Assembly: GCF_002443255.2 (NCBI RefSeq)
Contig: NW_019211455.1
Coordinates: 38,116,051 to 38,180,050 of the forward strand
From: Varroa destructor
Taxonomy: Eukaryota > Arthropoda > Arachnida > Mesostigmata > Varroidae
DNA length: 64,000 nucleotides
Direction: 5' to 3'
Of the stretch, positions 25,484 to 37,700 are shown in pieces. The stretch's first letter is position 1, and each line of letters opens with the position of its first letter. Made by a program: the position numbers and the translations under genes. A model generated the notes under the pieces. The model was not told where the DNA came from. It saw nothing but the letters and a program-made list of their open reading frames with translations, and did no database searches.

Positions 25484-25904
25484 CAGAAACAATTTTATTT
25501 AATAGTGTAATAATCGATATCAACTACTCGAATTTATTATCGAAGGATTATAGTAAAAATGGCGACTTTTAGTTCCAATAGGAACACAAACCACCTGCAC
25601 ACTATCATCGTGATGTTAGAGTACGCTTTGATGAGAATTCTTTTTCGGAGAGATGGGTCGGACGAAGAAGTCTAATAGATTACTCTACCCGCCCTCGGTC
25701 TTGATGCTGGGGGACTTTTTCTAGAAGCTACCCCAAGGATAACGCTTACGTCAAAAACCGATGAGATTAGGAGGTTTAAAGTCACAATTGAGCTTTTAAA
25801 TCAATAGTATTGATCAGCCGTTGTATATCACCGGTGGTATATTGATCAGACCAATAATAATGCAGAACATTTTTTCAATTTAAATAATAGTCACGTGTAG
25901 ACAG
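24216..25904. other. AT-rich intergenic DNA, no gene recognised
   Basis: Nothing identifiable. A minus-strand stretch near 24870-24940 encodes a hydrophobic run (YILLLFATTAILADDLEE) that imitates a signal peptide but has no upstream ATG and no good donor. A plus-strand ATG frame at 25189-25401 (70 residues, MVADKQRVSADSK...) matches nothing I know. It sits between short AGGGT-ended sequences in inverted orientation (25124 and 25438). Confidence 0.4.
25447..25478. repeat. (TA)n microsatellite
   Basis: 32 bases of TA preceded by TGTATGTATGTG. Confidence 0.95.
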
Positions 25905-27260
25905 AAATCACGCATACTTTGGTACGGGTGCTAGCACGCGCTCAGCAAGGAGAACAAGTGGGGTACATCTATAGCTAAAATGGCTAAAGATTACATAGCA
26001 AGTAACGATGACGCTTGCTTCTATGTTCCCAGGAGAACAGAACGCGCTGAGGCAGGAGAGCAGTCCCCATCCAAAGGAGGTGAGTGGGGCACCAGAAGAG
26101 CAGCAGCAGGAATGACGCGAGCGGCTGAAGAAGATGCTTGACCGAAAGAAAAGAGGACGGGGCAAAGCTATCGAGCAGAACGCCTGTCCGTCCGTCCATC
26201 CGTCCGCCCGTCGCTTGTTCGTTCGTTCCACTCATCGTCGCTCCTTCTTTGTTGTTGCTGTTGCTGCCTAGCCCTATATTTCGCTTCTTGCTATGTCCCT
26301 TTCTGTGACAAGCGGCCATTAGGTACCATCAGACCCCTTTCTATCTCCTGTGCTACTAGCTTGGCTTCCTTCCAGTTTTGTGCTTGCCATGGCTGGCCGA
26401 GAGGTAGATGCTTCTTGTATCTATTTGCCTTGTACGGCGGCAGCGGCGGCGGCAGGAGCCGAGCTTCTAAAGATCTCTCAGAGGACTGCTTCGATGCATG
26501 TACTTCAGCCTATTAACCGCCTCTCGCCATACTTGGCAACGGTGCTGGACACTTCTTTCCTACCCACCACCCAGCAAATGCTGCCTCCAACAGCAGCATA
26601 CGCTGTGGTAGCTCTATCCAAATACCAGCTGCCCCAGTTTCCAATTGTTTTTCCTCTCTTCCTACTCATCTGTACTTTCTGGTCCTAACAAACCGTTACA
26701 TTCGTCCCAAACAACAAGGTTTGTCGCTTGAAGACTTCGGTTATCGGCGCGCTAAGAAAGCAATAGGCAGGCAGGCACACAGCTTTTCCCAATCGACAAA
26801 ACACTCTAGCCTTCTGCAAGATAGGTGAACCTTTCTGCAGTTACGCCAAATAAAGAACCAACCTTATTCGGTACTACTACTACCAAATAGCTATAGCTTA
26901 CTTGCTTGCTTCACTGCGAAAGAGCAGCAGCAGTAGCAGCATCAGCAAGAGCGGGAACGTGCCTTGCGGTTGTTTGGACGTTGGTTGTTTGTTAGAGGCG
27001 CCGCGGCTCTCCGAGCCCAAAACCCAAAGCTTTATGCCCAATGCTGTTTTGTCCCTATAAGAGCGAATTGCTCCCAGAAACAGGCCGCAGCATCAGAAAG
27101 AATCTCTCCGACCCCGACACGCCCCTATTTGGGCTTTGTTACTAGATGCCGCCGTTACAGCTGCGGCCGATTCTGCGGCACTGGACTCGACTGCCAGTCG
27201 GGTGCATTCGAGATTCCTGGCAGAAGCGTTGGGTATTCGAGTGCAGGCTAGAGGTTTGTT
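25905..27260. other. GC-richer, triplet-rich island
   Basis: A long patch with CCGT runs (26188-26212), a CGGCAGCGGCGG run at about 26437, CAG/CAGTAG runs at 26925-26945, and a CpG-dense stretch at 27.0-27.25 kb. It looks like a promoter or first-exon region, but strand and gene are unknown. A plus-strand ATG frame at 26389-26688 (99 residues, MAGREVDASC...) starts in an excellent context (GCCATGG) but is low complexity with six alanines and a hydrophobic tail. A minus frame starting MAACHRKGHS at 26319 overlaps it in part. A 47-nt plus-strand segment (26033-26079) lies between TTCTATGTTCCCAG and GAG|GTGAGTGG. Confidence 0.35.
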
Positions 27261-27852
27261 CCCGTTATCGAAAAGGTAGTTGTCCGCAGTAACGAGCGCC
27301 TGGTTAGTTCTAACTCTGCTATATGGTTGTATCTGCGCAGTATATACAGTTTGTTAGTGAGAATTCTTCATATCCTGCTAAACTTAAACCAGCCCTCCTA
27401 CCAGATACGGGTGTATGTCCGGGGGGAGGGGGACACACACCTATGTGTATGTATTACGCGCAGTTGTTTTCTACTTAAAGATGTAAACCCTCAGCACTGA
27501 CTAAAATTGAATAAGCCAACTATTTAAAAAAAATATAGAGAATAATAAGTGTAACCATCGTAGCGCTGACCTGATTCAAAGTTCGAAATCACATATTTGC
27601 CTTAGGACAGGTTACGCACTTGCGTCTTTAACCGTTTTTCTACAAAATATAGTACTGAAACCTTATCAAAATTAAAATATGAGCTCCGAAAAAATTAGAC
27701 GTTCCGGTTGTCTTAGCTTCAGATAAAAAAAACATTACTTGTCTATAACAAAGAAATATTATAACAGAAGGCACTATATATATATATTTTTTTTTTTTGA
27801 GAATTTAGCTTATGGGTTACTTCATTGCAGTACTGGGCTGGTGACCCAGTAA

Positions 27853-27913
27853 TGGCGCAGCGGGTAGCGTATTTCTTTGATATACGTGGGAGATACATGG
27901 TGTGTGGGAATCC
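27853..27913 (+). repeat. tRNA-like A and B box pair (SINE or tRNA relic)
   Basis: The A-box consensus is matched very well by TGGCGCAGCGGGTAGCG from 27853. A B-box-like TGTGGGAATCC (8 of 11 to GGTTCGAATCC) ends at 27913, about 50 nt downstream, a tRNA-like spacing. No acceptor stem pairs, so this is not an intact tRNA. It may be a tRNA-derived short interspersed element or pseudogene. Confidence 0.35.
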
Positions 27914-30900
27914 AAGCGTAAATACATGGCGTTTGGTGACAGTACCGCACATGAAACATGCGATAGTGGATTCAGATCAATGCTATTTTTTAAGTATACA
28001 ACACTGGTTTCTATAGGTCACGTAAATTGTGCAGACGATCAAGTGCCGTAGCGTCATCAATAAACGAGTATTTGTAAGCTTTGTATTTAGCGTTGTTGCA
28101 TAGCAGTATTCCTCACGCTATATAGCAAATCAATAATATTTAAGGCCTTTGGCGCGGAAGATAAGGTTTCAATCTTTAATGAGTACTTTAATTTGCCTTG
28201 GTATAGAGTTAGGTCGCATTCTTACCCCTTAGAGAGGACCTTTTAATAATTTGCGAAAAGAGTTACGAAAAAATAATATTAGCTCGGTTTATTCTGCCTG
28301 ATTTTAACTACTTCCATCCGAAATCAAATTAACAGAAATGTAAGCTTAGGGCCTACTTACATTTTCTAAGGCAGAACTTACAGGCAGCCTTAGAAGATGG
28401 CCCTCGAGGTCAAATGTTAGCTAGTGTTCAATATGAAAGGTGACTACATTGTAGACGTCGGCCTTTGTACGATTTTAAGGACGTTCACTAGAGGAAGCCT
28501 AGAGCTTTATGTCAGTGTTAGGAACAATGATTTTGTAGTATGCTTGCAAAGTTATGTACGAAGTTACGATCATTCATATATTTTGCTTCACGTTAATGTC
28601 CTTATCGTACATATGTATTGAAGAACGGTTATCTATTTTCAAATAACGTGTACAAAAAGTGGTCGGAACCGAGGCTCGGATTCTGGAGAAGTCCATAAAT
28701 AGAAGTTCAGTGCAGTTAGCTATCCTTGAGGATAATAATACTGAAGTTCATATGTTCGCTGTATTTCTAACTAACTTACCTTGAATGTTTCGGCAACTTT
28801 CTTTGACATATTAAAAATGTTAGGTATTCATTGATTTAATATGCATTTACTGAAAATTGCAACTATGACATCTGTGCCCATGTTATTACTAGTGTTCTTA
28901 TTAATTAAGTTAATTGTTATAGGACTTTACTCTATCATTGGCACGGGTATATGTCTGAGAAACGTGACAGGTATTGATGATGTGTCGTTGTTAACGTTTC
29001 AAAGATCTTTCTCACCCACCTAAGCCCCCCTGGGCTTCCAGTTGGGTTCCGACGATGAAGGAAAGGTTTGTGTTTTTCGACCTTTCACTGTGAGCAAGAA
29101 GCTTTCGTCGTCAGTCAGCATCTGCTGCGAAAAACAGATGTTGACTATCAACATTGATTTGCTGACGATTCGCTATTGGATTGTATCATTCTACCTCTCT
29201 GCCTTGAGTATGATATCGCATGCAATAACATAACCATTTATTAAGCGAACTTTAAAGTTCATATTGTTTGGTTCTTGATTCTAGTTATGTTATCTGTTTT
29301 AGTATTACTATGATCTATTATACAGCTTATGAGGTATCTTTGGCTGTTATCAAACAAAACGCTAGTGTCCATTGTCTGTTAGATTAATGCAAAGAGTCAG
29401 ATCCTGCTATTTTACCTAAATAAAGTCTAAGTAAATATTAACTAAAAATTATCGTTCGAACTTCAAGAGGCCTAATCACGGAGGGATAAATCTGATCCGA
29501 AAGTTAGGCTGAAAGTTCAAGTCGAGTCGCAAATTGCTTGTCTCGCGCTTAAAGACATGTTTATAAAATCGGTATTCAAAAACAATGCAATGATAAAATT
29601 ATCTATATGTAATATTATAGTAGGTCACCTTGTTTTGCACACGATTCTTTTTTTTCGATTCGAAGTCGATTAAGTTTGAACAGAAGTGTCTTTTTAATCG
29701 GATGGTAACGAAAAAAAAAACATTACTGCCATTCTTGTTAAATTCTTCAACCCCATGATAGCAACCTAAACAAAATTTTATTATATAAAGTGCTCTCGTG
29801 CAGATGGGGTAACGCAATTCCCTTCGAGTTTCGGCCTATAAATAAATACTTTCCGAACACTTTTTGGGCATTTTCAACGATCTGCCAAAGTAGCTTGCCG
29901 AGATTCGTATTTCAAATATTAGGTCAGGGGATCTATCTGGGTTTCATACGCGGCAGCTTACTACAGCATTAGCTAGTCGTTACAATATTTCGAAGATTAG
30001 ATCAATCCTAGGTAACCCAAGGCTCTTATATGTTTTAGATAGTACGATGGCCTTAAACAACTTAAGTAAATGAGACTTTTTCACGGTTTGTCAGTTGACA
30101 GATGGCGGTTGTAGTGTCCTTCGACAAGTTGACGCCGTTTGGCAAATGCGGCAAAACGTGTGACGTATGACGTTGTGCTATTCATCACAACGCACAGTTA
30201 TTGTTGTATCTAAGTCTGTTCTATCTCGAGCCGGTAGGTAATTTATATGGATATAGCGCGCGAGATGTGTATTGTTATAATCAAAAGCGATTTGGTAACG
30301 CTGGAATTTTCCTTCTAAGACATTGTGTTTTTTTTCCTTTAAATGTTCAATAAGTTTTTACACTTTGTTTGTGGAATTTAGATATCTATCCTTACAGATA
30401 AGTATGTCAGTCTATTGGTCTACTGAAGCCACGGCATCCTCTCTTCTTACTTTTCTTCTGGAAGGTGAATTTCTGGAAAAATCTACGAAGCAAAATGAGA
30501 ATATTGTGGTTGACTTGACTAGAGTTGGTTAGAGCCAGGTTCAAAATCTACGCAGCTTACCGTTAACGGGGCTCTTTCATTGTGAGGTTTACGCGTTTAC
30601 ATGTAAAGAAAAACACCCGGGGCCAAGATTGGTAAAAATAACTATTTGTACGATTCAGTGCAACTTGTTATGTATATTCTAGTACGCATGATTAGTCGTG
30701 ATAGACTATTATTACTGTGCCTTTAGATTTCGACCGCTTCCAATGCACATTTTACCAAATGAGTAGCTTCGTGTTTATAAAACCCATTTTTAAATTTCTG
30801 ATCAAGTTCTTTTTTTGCAGCGAGCAGACTAACGCAGTTGATGGAAATCAATTGATGAGAGCTGGCCTAACTTTTCCTATTTCAGAGTTATGTAGAATCA

Positions 30901-32746
30901 CTTGATTTCAGCAAATAGGTAATGCTTGTGCTTTGTAATAACATAGAGAATACTTAACGCTTACTTAGAGCTTGTCTCATCAGCCTTTTCGAGTGGTCCA
31001 TATCAGTATAGTAGCAATAAGAACCTCAGCAGTTACTACACTTTACGATTGGAGTAAGTGTGCTTTTTAAATGTGCTATGTCAGTGAGAGATAGCGGACA
31101 GAAAAATAAACATCCGTAGAATAGGCGAAGACAACAACGACCGCTATTTTTAAGTTTAACGTTTCTTCTGAAGTCAGACAGGTTTAATCCCATATATAAA
31201 AACATGCTAGTCAGTCGAGGCATCGAAACGTAGCGTTAAACATGTTCGGAGTACGAAATAATTATGGCAAAGGGTCATATGTGAAGCGAGGTGAACACCG
31301 GAATGGGATGAAAGGAAAATCACTCAGCAAAAGCAGAATGTGAAGGAAAAGGACAACAAGGACACAGTTTGAGGCTGCTATCCCTGTGGTGGTGACGCCG
31401 TCCGGTGGACGCAGCTGGCCCCCTGCTGCGGCCAAAACTCGGCAAGAATGAAAGGGGTCGACGGGCTGTTGTAATTCACCCTCTAATTGGGTCACGAGTT
31501 TTTGCATGAAGGAATGTTAAACAACAACCAGAGGTGTACAAGACACTTGGCGTGACAGAAAGAAAAAGAGCCATTTATACGCTACATAACAAACACACGA
31601 AGTCACAGACCGACGGCTTCCGACGGTCAGCAGCCGCAGGATGATCAGAGTGGAGGCAGCATTGCATACCCCCATCCACCAGACAGATACTTACAAAGAT
31701 CAACATTCACACGCAGACGCTGTTAATCGAGCCGGGGTCGTTTGTTACCTTGATCATTGGCAGAATACGAAACGTCACTACCGAACGCTGCCAGTGTTAG
31801 AAGCAGGAAAAACAATTGTTTGAACTGCTCCTTTTAGCATTTAATGAAGGGGTGGGACACTTTTACACTGTATCGAATCATCGAAAAAAAAAAACATTCT
31901 CCGTTTTTTGCAAACACACGGCTCTAAAGTTTTTAATTTTAAAAAATAAAAGGCATCGGTGTCACTTGAAAACTGACATATGGCAGTAGTAGACGTGTTA
32001 AACTAGTTCCAACACCTAAAATAGAATGCCTCAAAAGTGAGTAAAATTTCTTAGCGAAAGACGGTATCTTTAACAATTTAACACGAATTCTACCCATTAA
32101 AAAGTCATGGTCATAACGTTATCTAAAATGGTTCTGTCGCTTTCGGGGTGGACATTTCGATCAGAAGTATGCTCCCCCTAATGGTCGACGAATCACAAAA
32201 AAGTTTAGGAAATTATTGTGCAAGATGCGTAACGTCCACTATTAAATAGTATAAACCATATAAAAAAAAAAAGGCTCAACGTTTGTATGAAAAACTTCAC
32301 AAAAACATAACAATGTCGAGCTATTTATAAAGCGCTTGATCATGGGCAATGAGAACTGGATTAATAGTGTGCAAATAAAAAGAGAATTAAAGAAGACGTC
32401 ACAGTTTGTAAGAGAGTTCAGACTGTCAAACGAAATTTTTCTGTATGTTTGGTAGAATTCGAAGGTAACGGTGCCTTATAAGCTTCTGCTGTCTAACAAA
32501 ACGCTGGATTCGTACTTCTATAGTCAACAACTAACAAGATTACAACAGTCTATTGAAAGAATCAACTGGTGCTAGCGAGCAGAAAAAATGTTGTCTTCCG
32601 GCATTATAATGCCAGACTACATACATTTTTATCTACCGGGCAAAAATTAAGAGAGTTTTGAATACGAAATTTCAATGCATCAGCTTTATATCTCGGGCCT
32701 TACGCACTCGGAGTACCATCTGTTTCGGTATGTGCGACCCCACGGT

Positions 32747-32823
32747 TGGTTAGTGGGTAACGTCTTTTCCTGCTATTAGCAGGAAAAGACGTTACCCACA
32801 TGTAATAGCTTAGGTTCGAGTTC
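32747..32823 (+). repeat. tRNA-like element interrupted by a 47-bp palindrome
   Basis: An A-box-like TGGTTAGTGGGTAACG starts at about 32747 and a B-box-like GGTTCGAGTTC (10 of 11) lies at 32813-32823. Between them is a palindrome: 32753-32775 is the exact reverse complement of 32777-32799 around one central T. The two boxes are 66 nt apart. Removing the 24-nt inverted copy leaves about 42 nt, close to the spacing of a normal tRNA. This suggests a tRNA-derived sequence that gained an inverted duplication of its own D-arm side. Confidence 0.6.
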
Positions 32824-33479
32824 AAACATAAGTACACTACGTTTCATTGTGGAAGCCAGCCATTTGACGGGACGCTTAACGGCTGCGCCGGACGTGAAAC
32901 TCGAAAGTAGCGTCGATTTTTGCAATACTCCCTAAATAATATTCACTGAACATCAATAAAGTGATCGTTCCTAGTTTTTTGCACAGAAATTTTAAAAGTT
33001 TACCAGTGATGGGATTTTTGTCATATTAGAATAACGGCCGAAGGTTATCGATAAAAATGTAAATAATATAAATTTAGGATACAAAAAGGGTATTGTTTAA
33101 TAGAGGATAGGCTCAAAAATGGTTAATACTTTTTCTATATATAGGTAAGGAAAAAGAAGCCTACAAATGTTAATAAATTTAACCTTACTTGTCATTACGA
33201 TGGTAGAGCTAGGAGAAGTATTACCGCAAAGACATAAAGAGTGAATGAACATGCTTTCACCAACACGAGATTCAGAAACAGTTTGAACGGTATGTCGTCG
33301 CAGAAATCCAAAACCGTTGAAGTAACGCTGAGTGAATGCGATGGTATTGAATCATCAGGCCAGTTGCGCTTTCTTTGAACAGCGATATCAAATAACTTTC
33401 GATGATTTGATGGAAAAGGAAAGGCCGATACTGTTGTCGTTATTAACAGCATCAATAAGAGAGAATGCGGATTATGATA

Positions 33480-34720
33480 AGCTCTTCTGCAGGCCAGTAG
33501 CCTCTTCTTAAAGCCTGAAGAAGAAGCAGGCCTTGTTGTGATAGCAGCGGCTTATTGTTTTCATAGACTGCAAAGATTCTAGCAGAAGCAGCAGTAACAG
33601 CTTTCGCTGCGAGCGTCTATCGTCAAGGCCGTCCACTAGTTCTTTCTTTCTGTTAAGCAACATTGTCGTCGCGTCAGTAGCTGTTATCATAACGGCGTTA
33701 CGGAGACAACATTGCGCGCATGCGGAAACACCGATTCTGTCGCAATGTACATGACGAGAGGAAAACCGAAAGCGAAGAGTGGATGGGAAGGGTAAGAAAA
33801 GGCCTGGTTGGGAAACGCTGCGACGAAGGAACGACCTCTGTAATTAATCAGAAGAATGAACGGCAGCCCACTGTCGAGAAGAAGTACCGAATGACGACGA
33901 CAAGTGGCCGGGGGATTGAAGATGTGCGGGAACGACCAATCCGAAAAGGAAGCGGCTATGAAAGCCCTGCAGCTCTCTGCCTTCCTGCGTCCCACTCGTT
34001 TACCGTGTCTTTCTTCCTCTCTGTTTTTCGTTCCCTCATTCTATCTATACACCCATATACTCACCCACACGCCCACTCAGCCACCTACTATAGCTGGTAC
34101 AACTACTTCGCCCTGTTGGTATACCCACCGTTAGTCTCTCACTATATATTCTTCTGCTTAAAGGAGTAAAAGACTCGAAGAGAGGCAATTAGCAGCAGTT
34201 GAAGCAATAGCCCCGGCCTTAACTGTATCGATGGAAGTAGTAGGACGAGGGCAAGAGTTCCTTGTGTAGGAGAGCAAGCAAGTTTTGCTGTGTATAGTCT
34301 CCCGCCAGACACTCTAATATTTAAGTATAGATCGGGCCTAGATTGAAGCCTAGGCGGGGCCAAGATAGGCTGATCGAAGCAGCGAAGATTTTTACTTTGA
34401 GCTGTGCCGCGATGGCTAGCGGCTAACGACGACAACGACAACGGAGGCTGCGACGGCTTTGGGCGAATGAATGAATCAACGGACGAACGAAAGCAGGAGC
34501 TCAGGTCGACGACAGGAATTACAGCAGATCCCCGGACTCTACTATTCTCGATGATATCGAAGGGGGTTACCAGTAGCTGTAGTAAAATGACAAGAAAAAC
34601 CGGAGAAAGAGAGCGCCGCAGAACCGAAATGGAGCTAAAAATAGACGAGCCAACCGATGACGGCAATGAGCCAAAATTAAAAGCGTGGCACGAAACGAGG
34701 CCGATAAGGTACGATTAGAT
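33480..34720. other. GC-richer island with long but low-complexity open frames
   Basis: Contains a plus-strand ATG frame at 33720-34169 (149 residues, charged first half, then a Ser/Phe/His/Tyr-rich tail). A donor-like GGAAGG|GTAAGA at 33792 would end a 24-codon exon. A 174-codon minus frame at 34666-34142 begins with TTG and has no useful ATG. Neither shows a domain. Frames of this length are expected by chance at this base composition, so I treat the patch as non-coding or regulatory until transcripts say otherwise. Confidence 0.3.
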
Positions 34721-37175
34721 AGGTACTGCATAGATCCCCATATTTATTTTGGGTTCAGTTACAGAAGTAAAGTGCAGAATAAATGGTGTGCAAATATCTG
34801 TATGTATGTGTATATGAATGATACTACTCGGCCAACGTCGAAACATTATATCTCCAAAACGACAGTTCTAATAACGTTTATTAATACCCCCAAATTTAGC
34901 AACGAACGTGTTGCTAGTATGATCTTTTCATAGAAAAAAAATCGAATGAACAGTGGATATCTCTTGAACGCAATGTTTCCTTTTGGTCGAAATGAGTTCC
35001 TCTAATGTTGTTGGACCGACGATATGAATTAGACTTATTTGGACTAATAATTGGAATAATTTTCCTTTAACCGTGTGCTATCGATTATTCTGTGTGATCG
35101 TGTAAGCAACCTTTTTTAAAATTCTACTACGGAATAATTCTAAATGTTACTGGATAAACTTCGAGACGTTTCGTACTTAAATGCAAACAGTCAAATTATT
35201 TCAGCCTTTTAAGGCCAATTAAGGTGATTCGAGTAGGCCTTGGCCAATCTGCACCCAGTGCCTAATAGGTGCTTTAAATAGGCTACCAATTACAACGATT
35301 TTCGTTGGCCTACTGCTTAGGCGCCACAAAAGAATCGTAATGTTTTTGAAAGATTACATATTAGGTATTCCAACATGGTTAAGAAGCTAATTTTTGCTCT
35401 GGAAAATTACACAACATCACAAGTATGCCGCTTAATCTCATTTTCTTTCCCTATACGTTCCGTTCCTCTCTGCGAGTATACGTGAGCGCTGGGAGTATGA
35501 GGGTTATTGCTCATTGCCACTTGTAAATGTACACAGAGTGTGGATAGCTGCTTTTGGTGAGAAACCGTTTCGTGTGCCTTATCCAAGCGCTCGGCCTGGT
35601 CTCCGCCGATGATGGCGGTGGCGGCGCGCCAATTCTGCAACGCTTCTTTAGCAACGCAGCTTGGCACGCAGCGTTCGTGTCTCATCATGCCAGCCACGGC
35701 ACTGGCTCTGATTATGATAAAATGCTTCCATGGCCATGACCATGACCATAATGATAAAATGTAGTGAGACACAACGAGTAAGGAATGTGCGACAGTTCGT
35801 GATGTGCAAACCCTTTTTCGCTTCCCGCAAACGACAACGAGACCATTCGCAATCCCTCAGTTCTTCCCGCCATATCCTGGAACATCCTAGATCTTCTTAG
35901 TTCCTCTTGCTGTCTTGGTTCTCTTTGGCCTGTCGCCTTTTTAAACCCAAACCCCGAGGTCTTAGAGTCGTAGCGAACCTTGACACTAATCCTTCTCACT
36001 TGGCCGTTTCGTTTCCTCCCGCTGCTGGCAGCTAAGCAACACGCCGCAATAATGTCGGTGACGCTTCTTCCATCATCGTTGCTCCACTTCCTCGTAAATA
36101 CAGACGACAGGGTCAAGATAGAGTACATCAACTGTAAAAAAAAAGCTTTAACACTACTTTTCTCTCGAAACAATAGTTAGCATTATATATATATATATAT
36201 ATATATATATAGCCGCGCAGTCTCTCATTATACCCCCAGTTGGAGAATCTAGAGGTTGTTGGTTCAGAGGTAGCCAACATATATATACTACAGTGTATAT
36301 GTAATATTAGCAAGAAACAGAAACACACTTATTGTATGTACATGATTCGTTTTCGAGCTGGAAGAGAGTTGTGACCACTCGTGAATGGAAACAAAGATTG
36401 TCGATAACGCCGGCTTTACCGTCGGTATACGTAAAAAATTTCAATTTTTAGGGAAAAATTTCATTCATGTAAGTACAAGTTACTTCCTACTTATTACTAT
36501 TAATACTACGTTATTAGGTGTGCAAATTTAGCGAAGTTCGTTTAAAACATAGTGCGGTTAAGAAGCATATGGAACCTAGGATATTAGGTTAGCAAAATAT
36601 GCTACTATAGTTTCACTCTAAAGTGACCAGCTTAACGCGCGAGCATTGTTCGCACTTAAACCGTCCACCTCCTATCAGGAAGTGCCATTTCAACTACAGA
36701 TATCGTCTATCCCTATCGGATCACTATTATCTTTTTGTACCAGGGCGCAACAAAAAAGATATTTCATACAGATTAACTAAGTACCTTTACTGCAGGCCGT
36801 CTTATATATGTTAGTAATCGCCATATAATTACCATTAGACAATTTAATTGCAAGGCGCACTAATAATTCATAAATAATAAGCGACAACGTACAGGCCCAT
36901 TTTCTACAGCTTCTGAATTATTATTACTAAGCTTTACTCTTGAGCCGCTTTAAGCGCAAACGTCCATCAAATTTCAGCCTACGTGAATGATAACTACTGC
37001 GTACTGCTAGCGCGTTTCTTCGTAAAGCTGTTCGAGAAAAAGCGAGGCAGATTTAGAAAAGTCTATCAAAAGTACTTGTCACTGATCTAAATTCCAAACA
37101 TAAAAAAGGTTCTGATTTTTCTTGGAGTAAAATTCAAGAAATGTGGGCCTGAGCCATCATTTCTCGATAAGGCGC
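34721..37175. other. Intergenic DNA with a GC-richer patch at 35.4-36.2 kb
   Basis: The patch holds overlapping frames on both strands. One minus frame with an internal ATG opens MYSILTLSSVF and ends in GHGHGHG. A donor-like CAA|GTGAGAAGG lies near 35999. Nothing is recognisable. The remainder is AT-rich. Confidence 0.35.
36184..36211. repeat. (TA)n microsatellite
   Basis: 28 bases of TA next to a second small TA patch at about 36280. Confidence 0.95.
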
Positions 37176-37700
37176 TTATACGAACGCTTTTTTCACATAC
37201 CAGTTACCGGGACGTTTCAAGCGTTTATTCAATTTTTCATTCGCAATTAGGCTGCCTGAAACATCACGTGTCCTTCGTCTCGTTTGAAAAAGGGTCCACT
37301 GCAGAGAAAAAAATTCGGATAGTATTGAAATAAGCGCCGAACAGCAGAAGCATCGTCGGAAGCTTTTCGCGTAAAAGTTGTCTCCAGTGAATTGGCCTTC
37401 CTCGTATTTATGCGTCGTGATGTAGTGCGAAAAGCTCATAGCATGATAGCCTTTCAAGCAGTTCCTATTATGGCATCGGACAAAACTTAAGCTTCTGTTA
37501 AAAGGTGCCACTCTCCCTGCCCTTGGATCGCTTGAGCGTCTTCTATACCTAAGGGTAGATTGCATGATACGCGTATTCCCCTGAAGCGTATCTAAGAAAG
37601 CGTCGTAAACACTTAATAAAGTGTACTCAACTGCTGTATCCTCGTAACTTGCAGTTTTAAATATGGTATAATTTGAACTTTGAATCATAGTGATTATCAT
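37176..37700 (-). other. ATG-initiated 174-codon open frame, unassigned
   Basis: A single uninterrupted minus-strand frame beginning with a real ATG (37700) and ending at TAA. It is not low complexity: mixed residues, a basic patch (RYRRRSSDPRAGR), paired cysteines (RCHNRNC, RRCFCC) and a basic C-terminal section (KLNKRLKRPGNWYVKK). No signal peptide, membrane span or known domain is evident. Length alone is only marginal evidence in 64 kb. It could be an intronless lineage-specific gene or a relic of a mobile element. No TATA or poly(A) signal is convincingly placed. Confidence 0.2.

Larger units (their letters stand above)
27261..33479. other. AT-rich intergenic DNA
   Basis: No gene is recognised over 6 kb. 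A short G-rich run lies at about 27421-27432. At 28809-28780 on the minus strand an ATG opens ten codons (MSKKVAETFK) ending in a perfect donor (AAG|GTAAGTTAG). One such site is expected by chance in this much sequence. A GC-richer 31.26-31.8 kb segment carries an ATG frame on the minus strand (31507-31262) and one on the plus strand (31641-31823), neither recognisable. tRNA-like motifs at 27853 and 32747 are listed separately. Confidence 0.4.

Noticed and set aside
33195..33452. Minus ATG frame starting MLLITTTVSAFPFP, another signal-peptide look-alike
   Set aside because: The hydrophobic core is short, there is no donor at a sensible place, and the rest of the frame shows no domain.
34142..34666. 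174-codon minus frame
   Set aside because: No ATG near its start, it overlaps an equally open plus frame, and its length is within chance for the composition.
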